Notes under the pieces: model-generated | What the model saw: the letters and a program-made list of their open reading frames with translations, nothing else | Told to the model about the DNA's origin: nothing | Databases searched by the model: none | Assembly (NCBI GenBank): GCA_013365365.1 | Contig: JABVXU010000420.1 | Coordinates: 1 to 47,816 of the forward strand | Direction of reading: 5' to 3' | DNA length: 47,816 nt | Source: Cruorifilaria tuberocauda | Taxonomy: Eukaryota > Nematoda > Chromadorea > Rhabditida > Onchocercidae | Shown here: positions 26,401 through 39,000 of the stretch, piece after piece | Numbering within the stretch: position 1 is the stretch's first letter | Layout of the letters: the number at the start of each line of letters is the position of its first letter | Position numbers and translations under genes: made by a program

Positions 26401-29400
26401 GTAGTATTCATTCCTTCAAATTTTATAAGCACTCTTTGATGATGGAGACGTTGTTTATATCATAAACTGGAATAAGCTCTAATTGGAATTAAGTAAGCAC
26501 TTATTGACCGTTGGCAAATGATACGTTTCTCCCCATATGGCTCGGTTGCTCCAAGGAAAAAACGGACAGGGCGCATAATTATGAATTCGAAATAATCAAT
26601 TAAATCTTTTGTATAATCAAGTTAAAGGATGAGAATCTTGAATCGATTATGGAAGGGGCCTTTAATTGAGTGAAATCTGGAAAATGCAGAAGAGAATGAA
26701 GGAAGGATACAATGGAATTAGGATAGTGAGAGTTGAAGAAAGCGTTATAAACTATCATTATTTTCTTGAATTATTTCATTCACTTATTATCTTTCTTTTG
26801 CAAAAATATTTTTTCAATTGCATTTTAATGTAATTTAAAATATCAAAAATTTAACCTCATTTTGTAATCATATTTATGGGATTTTGTAATTTGCAGATTT
26901 TTTCGCTTATCGAGTTCCAGTTGAAAATGCAGGTTAAGGGACATGAAAGGAAATTTCAGGTGCTGAACAGAAAAGTGGTGTCGAGATTACGAAAACGACC
27001 TTTAATACGAAACGGAAAATGAATAACAATGATAGCATAGCCTCAGAAAAAGCTAATGTTGCAGTTAGTACTGTGCAGGTGTGCGGTGCGGTACATTACA
27101 GTTATCTCATATTTTTCTATTTTTCATACAATTAGTTTCGTTTCTGTTCACAGAATGTTCATTGACGTTCAGCAAATTGACGTCAGAGCCTTCGTATAGC
27201 AATTCAATGAAACTGTTGCCCTCAAATTTCGGAAGACGGCCATTATAAGACAATTTTTCCATTCATACGCAGAAAAAATAATTTGATTGTACTCCTTTTT
27301 TTCCCTTCTGAATTTAATGAGCGACATTTTTGTAAAATAGAGAGTTCACAGAAGTCCTTCTCGAATATCAGAATTAGGGAAAAATCATTGAAAAATTTTG
27401 CAATTCCATTTCCTTGTATTTGCAAGTTTATTTATTTTTTGATTCAAACTGAAAACTGCAAATATGTAACTGTGAACAAAAATTGACAAATAATTCCCGA
27501 TTTGTTTGCGGCCTATATGATATGCTTATATTCTTTTTATTAAAACTTTTACAGACATTAAATTGGGATTCGTCGGTGAATAATTGGATGGATTACGAAA
27601 ATGAAAATCATCGTGATTCGGGTACAAGTAGCAGTGATGGAATGCCTAATTCAGATGCTCCTACCTCATCTACTACCTCAACTAACATCAGTATTTTTGA
27701 TGCTCTTCTACAGGTAAAATTGTGAGGCTCAAAAGTAGACTTTTCCATTAATCATATTGTTTCAAAATGGACCTATTCGTCTTAGTTTTTGCGAGGTTGA
27801 ATTTCTTCACATCTCGAAATAAATACAAAAAATGCAGTTTAAAGGTCATGGAAGATTTCCGTGATACTTATCTATCTATCATACTTATCTATTATCTAAC
27901 ATCTAATCATTTTTAAAATGAGAAATGGCTTAAACATAAAGTTAAATGACATTTGGTAACTCTCAATAATTCCTATCATGGTTGCACTATTCATTTAATT
28001 AAAATACGACAATTTCGTCTCGGATTCAGCGGTATCATGTGGTAATTACAAATCATAGTTGGACATTTGTTTGAGAACATTAAATAAATCGGGAATGCAC
28101 TACCATATTTTTATCGGCGAAAATCATGCGATCCCGAACAACCGACAACCCAGCCATCTGCTGCTGGGTCGAACAGAATGGCTCAGTAGCATAAGCTCAT
28201 CTTGAAGGGCGAATACATGTCCCATGTGCAGTGTGCAAGTAGCGCTGTTATTGATGTGGCGAATAATCTGATTATTCCAGTAGTAATTAATGCAATTTAT
28301 ATTGTTTTTCATTTATCGTTATTGAATTCCAATTTACTTTCAATTTCCAAAGTGAGAATAAATCAAACTTCATAATTAGATGAGTTTTTATACTAATATT
28401 TCGTAATAGACTGTTGTTTACGTTAATTAGAAATTTACACTCTTCGAAATAAATGTCATACGAAATAAATGTCATACGGATTTTACACTTTAATGCCAAA
28501 TTTGCAAGTTCAATATACTGGTCATTAAACTGCATTACTCATTTGTGGTTTACTGTCTCTTATTGATGGAAAACAATTTTTAATATCTTCATTTGAACCT
28601 TATTTATGATTTAATCTAGTTGAATCAATCAAAAAAGAATTTACCAATGATATACGCATAATTGGATGTTATTCAGCTGCTCTATGCTAGACTACTACAT
28701 TCGTATTCTATCTCTCTTATTTTTACGTGTTCACTTAGTTATTATTTCTATTTCAGTCAATGCACTGATCGAAATAGTTTAAACATAGCATGAACATGAA
28801 ACATTTAATGCTTGAACTTAAATTCATAAAACGTATAACACATTTCTTAACGTTAAAATAGTAGAATGCTGGAAAAATATGAAAGAAATGCAAATAATTA
28901 CCGGAATGATAATTAGTGACATAATTCATCACAATTAGTTAAATTGATTTTTATGAATTTCGTTGTATCAATCGTTTGGATACATATATTAATTCAAACT
29001 GTCAGTTGTTGGACATCACACATTTTTCAATTTACACTATCCCGATATGAAGTTAAACAATTTTTTCCAGTTCTGATATTGTCTCGATCTTACAATTTGC
29101 CTTCAAAGTGGATTAACAGAAATGATTTTACGGGGTCCAGTAATATTTATATTTTTGAGATTTTTCGTCCGTAAGGTTTTATATGAGTAAGATTAAATGA
29201 AGTAATAAGTGGATGATATATGAAAGAAATATATGAGATGGTGATGTGGCACCGATCAGATGACAACTAGCGTCGGTTATTCCACGGAAGAGGCGTTAAC
29301 AGAAAACAAAACAAATTTTACTTTATTGAAAATCACAACTGCTGTCACTTTCAAGTCCTGAAACTTTCAGTTTGAAATGCAGCCAATTTCCGGTAAGATT

Positions 29401-32400
29401 TGAACAAATTAAATGCTGTTGTTTCCTCTGGTAGTTCTTATTTTATGAAAGATAAGTCTGGGCTGAAAACTTCGATAGAAATATTCTCTTTGAAACAGCG
29501 CGAGACTGTACAAACTACTCAAACTGATCGTGTAAGATGTGAATGCTTACTTCATTAATAAAGAATTATTAATGAGAGTAATTTTTTAATAATATAAATT
29601 TTATGTTTCTGTATAATGCATTGATATGATGTGTGTGCTCTTTTCAATATTTTTGACAGTATAAAGTTTTTTAAGGCAATTGATCGAAACGAGATATCAA
29701 GGAAGCCCGATTTAGAAACACGATTAAAAATTATGAATTGGTTATGTGCCACGGAGGAGTTCAACAGAATGGTAAGAGTGGTAAGTATCATCTTGAATTT
29801 CTACCACTTTTTTCAGAAATTATACAATTTTTAGTTCAAAAAAAAAGTACCACAATGAATATCATCGATGTGAATTACGTGAATTATGGTGAATCCTTAA
29901 TGTGACTGTTTTTGAAAAAAAGCAAATTGTTTAAATGACATTTATCCGAAGATTTTAGCTTAAAAAAGAAAAAAAATAGCGGACAAGTTCAGGTCTTTTT
30001 CCTTTTCCTTTTAATCTTCGCTGTTATTTAAATGTTTTTTTTGCTCTTATTTTAAATTATTCTAGTATTCTTCATCACTAAGTCGTATTTAATTTAACCA
30101 TGTAAATTTTTCAACTTTGGCAGACTAAGTCTAAATATCAGAAATAGCATATAACCATAAGTTATGTAAAGCACAAAATAACGCTTTACTATGTTTAACA
30201 TTATGCCAGTGCATGAAATCATGATTGATAGTTAAATTACGCTGAGATTTATTTCAATTGAAGAAACAATTCTGTGTTTCTACAACAAAATGTAAGATAT
30301 GTTTTTGTTACGATGGTGATATGGGAATGACAATGACTAGACGTTAATTCGAAATAGTAATAATATAGTGTTGTAAAATTGAGTAATTGGTTAGTCAAGT
30401 TATCTAAATTTTTGTCATCCTTCTATCAGTTTTTTCAGAGGGCAATCAGAATTGAATAATAGGATTGCTCTTGATTTTGGCAGTGATATGCATGTTCATC
30501 ATTTCAATCATAGTTTAAGGGACAAAGGATTGCCTTGCGTTTCCTAAACCTTTATCACTATTTAATGGTTCAGGTTTTTTCTGCATTCGAGAATGTATAG
30601 TTAAATATAGAATTACTCGAAAACACGTAAGTAGTTGGCAATAATCTTCTTTTTTTCCCACGTAAACGATCGATATGAATGTAATTTCTTCGGATGCTTT
30701 CGTTTTTAACTTATCCAAATTTTATACAGAAAGAAAAAGACAGGGAAAGAAAAGCAAATTTTCAATGGGAAAATACCGTTATCAATATTTTTGCAGCAAG
30801 TGAAGAGTTAAAGAAGGTTTTATCATTTCGTTATCCATTTCTGAATTTTATTGTTCGACAATTGAACCGAATTTTAACCCATATATGTATATCAGTAGCT
30901 GTTAGTTAATAAAAGTTACAAAAATTTTAGTGAAGACTGGAGTAATAAATTGTGTGTTACGGATAGTATATAATTATTATTATCTTTGCGTGACAAAAAC
31001 TGAATTATTAAATTCAGTAATCTCAATAATTTTCACTTAAAATTTATTATTTATATTAATCGAGAAAATATATCATTCCCAAACAAGAGATTTAACATTA
31101 AAAAAGAAGCTAGTGTTCGAACGATTCGTATTCCTATCTGATACCAGCAATAATCTATCATTTTTCCCATTATTGCAATACCATCGTACTAAGATTATTA
31201 TAAAATTTGTGGATGTGTAGCATTTATCATATGGATGCTAGCTTGTCAGTGAGAAATTCCGTTTTAAAAATTTTTCGAAAGCTCAAATTGTAAAGCTAAG
31301 GAATGTTGATTCGTGGAACAGTTGCTGTTGTTGGAATGTGATGTGGATATGTATGTATTTATATGTATATGTATGTGTGTATGTGTATACGTATGTATGT
31401 GTGTGTATGTGTGTATATCTATATATTTGTCTTTTAACAAAACTTCTTACAACAATTTCTCATCCTGAATCACTGTTAATTATTGGTAATGGAAAGAATG
31501 TGTCCTTTAACTTATCATTTTAAATTCGAATTAAGAATCCAACTGTTTAATGCAAATAGTTATACATTAAACAATTATATTATATGGAATTAATTATATG
31601 AGAAATTATACGATACAACGATATTTTGACAGATCTTTTCATTTAACTCTCTTCCTTGAAGATGGGTAATGTAGCTTCCCCAAGTGATCTTGACATGAAC
31701 TATTTAATTTATGAGATTATCTTTTATTGGTGTTCTATCAATGATATTGACATTTTTTAACTAGGACAACAGCCAACTTAAAAAATTTTTTTCTCCGTTT
31801 CTTTTGAAAAACTAAATTGTTCAGTATAATAGTATCCAGTAAAAGGTTAATACTATTACCACACTAATTTGAAGAATTGATAAATACTTTACATCATTAA
31901 CCTCTTTTGTAATTCTTTTTTTGTCACTCTAGTAAGCAAATTCATCATTACAATCAATGTATTATCAAGAAACATTTAAAACTTCCCAACTACCAAATTT
32001 AACTTAAAATTAATCTTCGATTTTAGCATATTGCAAGTACAACTTATCATCAAATCAGAAATTATTTCCTTTTTCCCTCTACTTTTTTTTTGAAAGCTAA
32101 TTTGAGGCTGAAGGAATGGAGATTGATGATGATAATAGGATAAAGCATTTCTTGCGATGATAATAATCCGTTTGGTATTCATTGTTATCGGTTTAGAATT
32201 TCAGGAAAGAGAATAAGAGTAAATCTTTCATACATTTACAAGGTATGAAGAGGAAGAAGCACTGATAACAGTTGTGTGTTTGTTCCAAACCTCGAAGCAT
32301 ATGTGTAATGGTTTCTCCTATGCTTTCCTACCGTTGGTAATTAAAGTAGTTGCAATAGCAGCCGCAGCAGCAGCACCTTAAGCTTTTACTTTGAACCAAT

Positions 32401-32998
32401 TCAAGCCTGTAACTGATCAGCTAAACCCTCTCCAAAGTCTCCAAGTCCCCAAGTCCCCAAGTATCATTCCGATCAGCATTAGCACTTGATAACTCATCCT
32501 GGACAGTCCCAGCCATTTCAAGTACACGATATTTTTTATTCTCTTGGATTTTCTATCATATATTTTAAACTTGCATGCTACACATTTAGCAAGTTCGATA
32601 TTCATGCTGCTGCATCAGGAATTTGGTTTTGATGCTACCACCGACATTAGTTATAATTTATTCACATATCAATCATTTTATCTTGATAGCCTGTAATAAT
32701 ATATTTCATATTAGTTTGTTTTCAAAACGACTGATATTTTGGATATCTTTTGAAACAGTATGGCGGAAATTGGGAATCAACGACATGTAGAAGATGGTTT
32801 TGGCGCTCGATCACTGGCTTCATTACGAAGCAGTACAGGAAGTGCTGTTTTCAAAGATCATCGGTCATCTATAAGGTTCTTAAAACGGAACTTCCATTTC
32901 CATTTTTAGATTTCATATTTTTTTTTAATTAGCAATGAAATGTTGAAGTGTTTTTTTAATTAGATTAGTGTGAGAAATAATAAAGAGGTAAAATTTTG

Positions 32999-33057
<59 letters not shown>

Positions 33058-36000
33058 TTTGTGTGCTTGATGGCAAAGATTGATATGAAAACATGAGTCA
33101 TGAGCATTATCGGTTGCAGATTTATGATTGCATAAATTAATTCATAAATAAAATTTATCAAATTTAGGATTTATAAGACAACGCTTCTCATCCTATCTGA
33201 TTGCTATATTCTGAATTAAAAAAAAGTGAAACAGGAAAAAAAACATCCAATTTTCCTCCAGAAATTTCAATTCAGATGTAACTTGCCTCACTTAATCTAT
33301 TTAACCGTTAGTGGTAAGAAAGATGTGTCAATTTTTTCTTCCCTAGACCATAATTTTCAACCAATCCGATATTTTTTATATACAACGAAATCAGAACAAA
33401 TCGTCGTGCGATATGATTTTCTTTATCAAAAGGTAAAATAAATTTCACGTTAAATACAGTTAGAAAATTTTATAAAAGAATAGAAGACCTTGCAAAATTG
33501 ATTCTCTGATGCAAAACTGAGAAATATCTGATTATGAGGATAATGATAATAATCTAAAAACTTGGGTAATGGGTCTTTTGAGAGGTTCTCAGTCCTAATG
33601 ATGATGCTGTTGAAGCATTCAAGAGGCAAATGTAAGAAAATGATTAATTCATTTTATGTTCAAATGTTAGTAGCATATATATTTCAACTAACACTCATAC
33701 ATTATATATACGACGTTTAGAAAAAGGTGAACAAAAAAAGAATGCAAAGAAAGCATTGGAATAAAAAATCGGCATGCAATCAAACGGTAGACGTAATTTA
33801 TAACTAAGTCAAAAAATGTCTGTGAAGGAAAAGAATGAGCGGCTAATGGTAAAAGTCGATGATTGTGAAAGAATGAATCTTAAAATTGGTATTAGCTTGG
33901 CTTATAAAATAAATAGAAACGGCATCTCACAAAATGGAAAAATTTTTCTAATTTGTGCTTCGGAATACTTTTGACACTCATTTATTTACAATCCAGCAGA
34001 CGAGTAAATCATGGTTAGTAATTGTTTGCTTCAACTATTTTAACACATTTAGGCAGAGCTCCTAGTTTTGCTTGTTGATGTAATTATTTTAAATATTTAC
34101 ACACTCAGCATACACACAAACACATATATACACACGTACATATACATCCCGAGATATTTTGAGAAGTTTCTCCATTTAAGGCAGGACGGAAGAGTGCAAA
34201 TCAACTGGGCTTCCTTTTAATATGTTGACAGAGATGAGCTTGGTGACAGTGTGCATAAGTGAATAAATCTGCTGTGAATTCGGTCCACTAGACCAATATA
34301 TTAAGCTTAGGCTGGATTCTATGTTAATTAGTTCTATATACCTTTTATACTCACACTTCTATACCATCGCTATCCTGATCAGTTGTATCCAATTTCATTT
34401 CTGGGTAAATTAATTCATTCTCATCGAATTATGTATATATTCCTTATAAATATATCGGTCCTGCATATCCATCTATTTTGCTGTTAACTACCCCCCCTAT
34501 TTTTCCTATTTATCCCTGAAATGTCTTTTGTTATTGCATTCATTGATAGGCCAAGATTGGACCCTTGAAAGGGCTCTTTCGCAGTTAATCAATTAGAATT
34601 TTATCTTTCGTTTCTCCGAGTTGCTTTCGTAACGGTCAAGTATCTACGAAGGTATCCTTATTGACGTGACATTCAACGCAAATATTGAGTGCTTGAGGTC
34701 AAATATCGGAGACTGATTTCGGCAAAACAACTGCTAAACGTTTAAATTTAAGTCTCACTAAAATAAGCAGCTGTGTTGCAACGTTCAAAAGTAGCTGTTA
34801 AGATAACCTATTGATTCAAAATGGACTAAGATGCCACATGGAAGTGAACGTGCTCCGGTGTCTTATGGTGATCTTATTTATATGATTTTTGTTAAGAAAG
34901 CGTGAATCAGGTGAGCTCACATGAATGTACAGTAAGGTATGTGCTGGCTATAAGCAGTTGTTATGAGTGACATAGATAATGCAGCTATTGCATTTGTGTT
35001 AAAGGAGTACAGCATCGTCGTCAACGGGAACATCACGTCCGTTACTGCCGTATGTGGCGCACTATAGCGATTCAGGCTTCTCCAGTACGCTGAGCAGTGG
35101 TTCCAGTTGTTCATTTCTCCCTCCACCACCACCCTATCGTGGATTCCGTGGATCCACGAAACAGCAGCACCGAATTCATCGTAGTTTGAGCGACTCCAAA
35201 TACGGCTCAACAACTGAATGCCATCTCATGAGACTTCCAACTGGTCTGTGTGCTGGCAGTGTCAATTTACAGGAATTGTGTCGTGCCCCACGTGCCGGTA
35301 GTTGGACATCCAGAGTAAGTTCACTTTTCCGTCTTCCATCTCTTATATCGCCAACAGCAGTCGTCCATCAATTAGAATGATATATTCAGATTCAATTTTC
35401 TTTTTCATTTTCAAACGTATTTGTCAATTTATTATTCACTTTCAACCACAATTGTTTGTTAAACTTCCGTTTGAATCCCAAGTATCATCGCCGTTTATTC
35501 CATTATGGAAAATCAAAACGATCTTATGCAAAAAGCAAAATTCGATTGCAGTTGTTTATTTATTCATGAATATCTTTGAGAAATAGCCTTATATTCATTT
35601 TCTATGGATTAAGCTAAAAGATTTGCAATAATACAGCTCGGGAAATTCGCTAAAAGATAGGATTGTTTTGAAAGGTTTAAATTAAAAATCTTTTTCGGCT
35701 GTTCTGGTCCGATCTGTTATTCTTTTTCGGTTGTTCTGGTCCGATCTATTATACAATTCTGTAATTTCAATTAAAGGCAAAGTTCCACCGTTAAAGGGGC
35801 TTTCTAAAATGGAAGCAGTCTGGGTGCTAATGAGTATTGATATTTTCTCGCGGATGGTTTTGCGCTTGCTTTCAGGAAATGATCCTGGGAGTATGAAAGC
35901 AAAATGGACTGGTTAACTATTTCTTCAATACTTAACATTATTTCATTTTCGAATTTTTTTCCATAACTCTGAATTGTAGTTTCTATTTCGTTTTTTCATT

Positions 36001-39000
36001 TTTCCTCTCTCCTTCAACTTTCAATTTATAACTCCGATTTTTGAAATAGAATATCAAATTAACTTTGCATGTAATTGTTTCCGTAATTTATTGCAGCTTC
36101 GAAAAGTTTTTGCAGTTATTATTTGAAATTTTTTAAATTATCAGATTTTTACGGTGCTTCCATACTTCCATTTGACGATATTATATGAAAAAGAAAAGGT
36201 CATCACATTTACCACTTTGCTTTGACTACAGCTTAAATAGTTTCATTCATCCTACAGAACCTACATTGTACTGGTGATAATTTAGACAATTTTCATTCAG
36301 TTTAACTTTAGTTCACAAAGGTTAAATAATATTTCATCGTAATTTTAGCATTTTTTTTTCCAAATGGACGTTCGTAAGAAGATTTTATAAGGAAAAAACA
36401 ACACAAGTGTAGCTATTGCGTGTTTGTTTTTGCCTGTTAAATAATACTTCAAATGCAATGCAAAAAAAGATCATAACTGACCATAATTATATTCCTTGAC
36501 AATTTTTTACCAGACCAAAGCAAATTACTATTCTCGAGCAACCACCTTAACTAATACTATTTGTAATGTAAGTTTTGAAACCGCAAATCCTCGGGGAGCA
36601 ATTATTCTAAATGGATGTTATTTAAGGGAGAAAGGGGTACGCGATGTACGGAGGAGGGATGCGAGGCATAACTCATTACAGCCGTGATGTAAAGCGAATC
36701 ATTTTTTTCTTTGTCATTGAAATTGTATTTTGTTGGGAAAAAAGGAAAAGAAACTCATCATAGTTATATTATCTTTCACTGAAATTATTTATCCCTTTTT
36801 TTGCCGCATTAAATTCGAAATTTTTGTTTATTGTACTTAATCATCATTAATGATTTTTGCGAAAACGAAAATTAATTTTTCTAATTGAAGTTTTCATTTA
36901 AAATTACTATCTAATTAAAATTTAACTTGAGTTAATGAAGCAGTGAAACTGAAAAGAAACGAAATTAGTGTCGAAAGCTGTAAAGTTTCAAATTTGAATT
37001 TTTGTTTTTAAAGCAAGTAAGGATTGTTTTACCAAGCACGACAATAAATGTAGGTTTAATGAGAGGGTGTTGGTAGCAAAAGAAAAAGAAATAGGCGAAA
37101 GATTTAGTTTGAATGAACAGCTAATAACTTTTTTTTGTGTCGTCGAATTTAGGGCCTGGGAATGAAGCAATAAAAAAATAGATTAGCGTGTCATCATGAA
37201 GAATTTGCTACATTTCCATGATGCTTAAACAGTTTCTCTGAATGATAACATTAGCTAAATTCCACAAATTTTCAAATTAAAATGAAAATTTTCAGTTTTG
37301 ATTATTCGAGAAATTCTCGATTTCATTTTTTTAGAGTCCGTCACCATCAATGTCAACAGTATCTTGTCCGGAATATCCTGAATTGCAGGAAAAATTGCAT
37401 CGATTGGCAATGGCTCGTGATAGTTTGTCATTGCAGGTATGTGTTGCGTCATTGTTGAAAAAACTGAGATATTTATTAAATCTGTTCCAGAATTATCGCA
37501 ATATTGAAAAAATTCAAACCTTTTTCATGAAGTTGTTTCTTCTAGTACTTGTAAATTATAAAAATCAATTAAGTTAATTTTTCTATCGATGGCTTTGTTT
37601 TTTGAAATCGGTTCAGGATCACTTTTATGAACAAATTTTAGGTGACAATATTAACAGAACAAGTTGGTGCTCAGAAGGAAAAGATACGTGATTTAGAAAA
37701 TCTTTTGGCAACTAAAGCGAACAATTTGGATTCAACCGAGGAATTGCTGCAAGAGGTCAATTTTAGTGATTGAAGTTTTTTATTGGCGTTTTCTGCTTTT
37801 ATAAGGCAGTTTTTTTTCAAGTTTAAACATTTCAGACATTTTAAAATTTGAAATTTTGGATTATTCCTAATCTTATTGTAGCATATTGATAGCAATGGTG
37901 ATTTGGAGTCGAAAAAGCTGGATCTCTTAGCAGAAGTTTCGAATTTGAAACTCAAATATGCTACTCTGGAGAAGGAAAAAATGGAGACAGAAAGGAAACT
38001 TCAGCTTTCTCAGGTTTTTTAAGTTAAAATTTTAGGCTTTCTTATTGATAAGGAAAATTTTTGAGCGTTATTTGCTGTTAAAAAAAATAATATCTTTTTG
38101 AATAATTATCAGGGAATGATTAGTTATTTTTTCTTGTTCTATTTGCTATGATCTATATACGATGTATCGGTTTTATGTAGAAATGAGTTCAAATAGTTTG
38201 GGTTTTATATTGTATCTTTGTTTTTAATTTGATTATGGCATGCTTTATGGTTTGAAAAAAACTTAAAAAGGCTGAAAAAACAATTTCAGGCTGAAATTGA
38301 GCATTTAAATCAAACAATGCAAACATTTGTCATGCAACATGGCCTTCCTCCACAATTTTATAAGACTCAGATTCATACTCAATTGCCATACCAGCAAGTA
38401 CTTGGCGGTAATGTTGGTGTGGAAACTGATCAAGGTTGGAAGAACATTCGTAATAGCTTATTTTATTATTATTAGCCTGGTAAATCGATGCGAGGTTTGC
38501 TTAATTCTTCTAACTTCCTAGCAATTTTAGAATTTTTAACCTTACAAGCAAACGTCCATCAAGATTTGTCATTTGAATGCTGTGCCATTGAGGGGAAAAG
38601 ATAATATTATCAGAACTAATAAAAGAGGAAAATCATTTAATGGAGAGGTTTGCATCAAAAAAAATTAAATGATTGAATTTGCTAACATTTGTTATAAATA
38701 GATCATTTAATTTTCTCATTAATTTGTTGTAGCAACGGAAATATTACAACTACGAATGGCCGTACAACGACTTATTATGGATAATGAGCAGAAGGTTAGT
38801 CTTTTTAAATACCTAGTTTACTTATAATCTTTCGAAAGTTAAGATTCATGAAAAATGTTTTGTCGTTCATCTGACTACACAATTCAAAAAAGTCTTGATT
38901 GATTAGAGTTCCGTGTAATGCAAAAGATGTTAAAGATACAGGAAAAATGCTTTTGTTTACCTAATTTTATTTTAAATCGATCATTACGTTTTACAGAATA

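Noticed and set aside
32205..32242. Small exon after GAATTTCAG and before GTATGA in liprin-beta intron 5
   Set aside because: It has a stop in phase 0 and the other phases cannot join the exon at 30730-30806 to that at 32759.
35765..35915. Open stretch with GLSKMEAVWVLMS as a liprin-beta exon
   Set aside because: No donor in the correct phase. The internal TTTCAG-to-GTTAAC segment fits only phase 1 to phase 1, whereas the flanking exons meet in phase 0.
38523..38648. Possible extra liprin-beta exon between exons ending 38434 and starting 38733
   Set aside because: It opens from a TTTTAG acceptor but, in the phase required by the preceding exon, meets TAA after about 24 codons. A long open frame exists only in a phase that no neighbouring exon supplies. 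It could be a decay-inducing exon, but there is no support.
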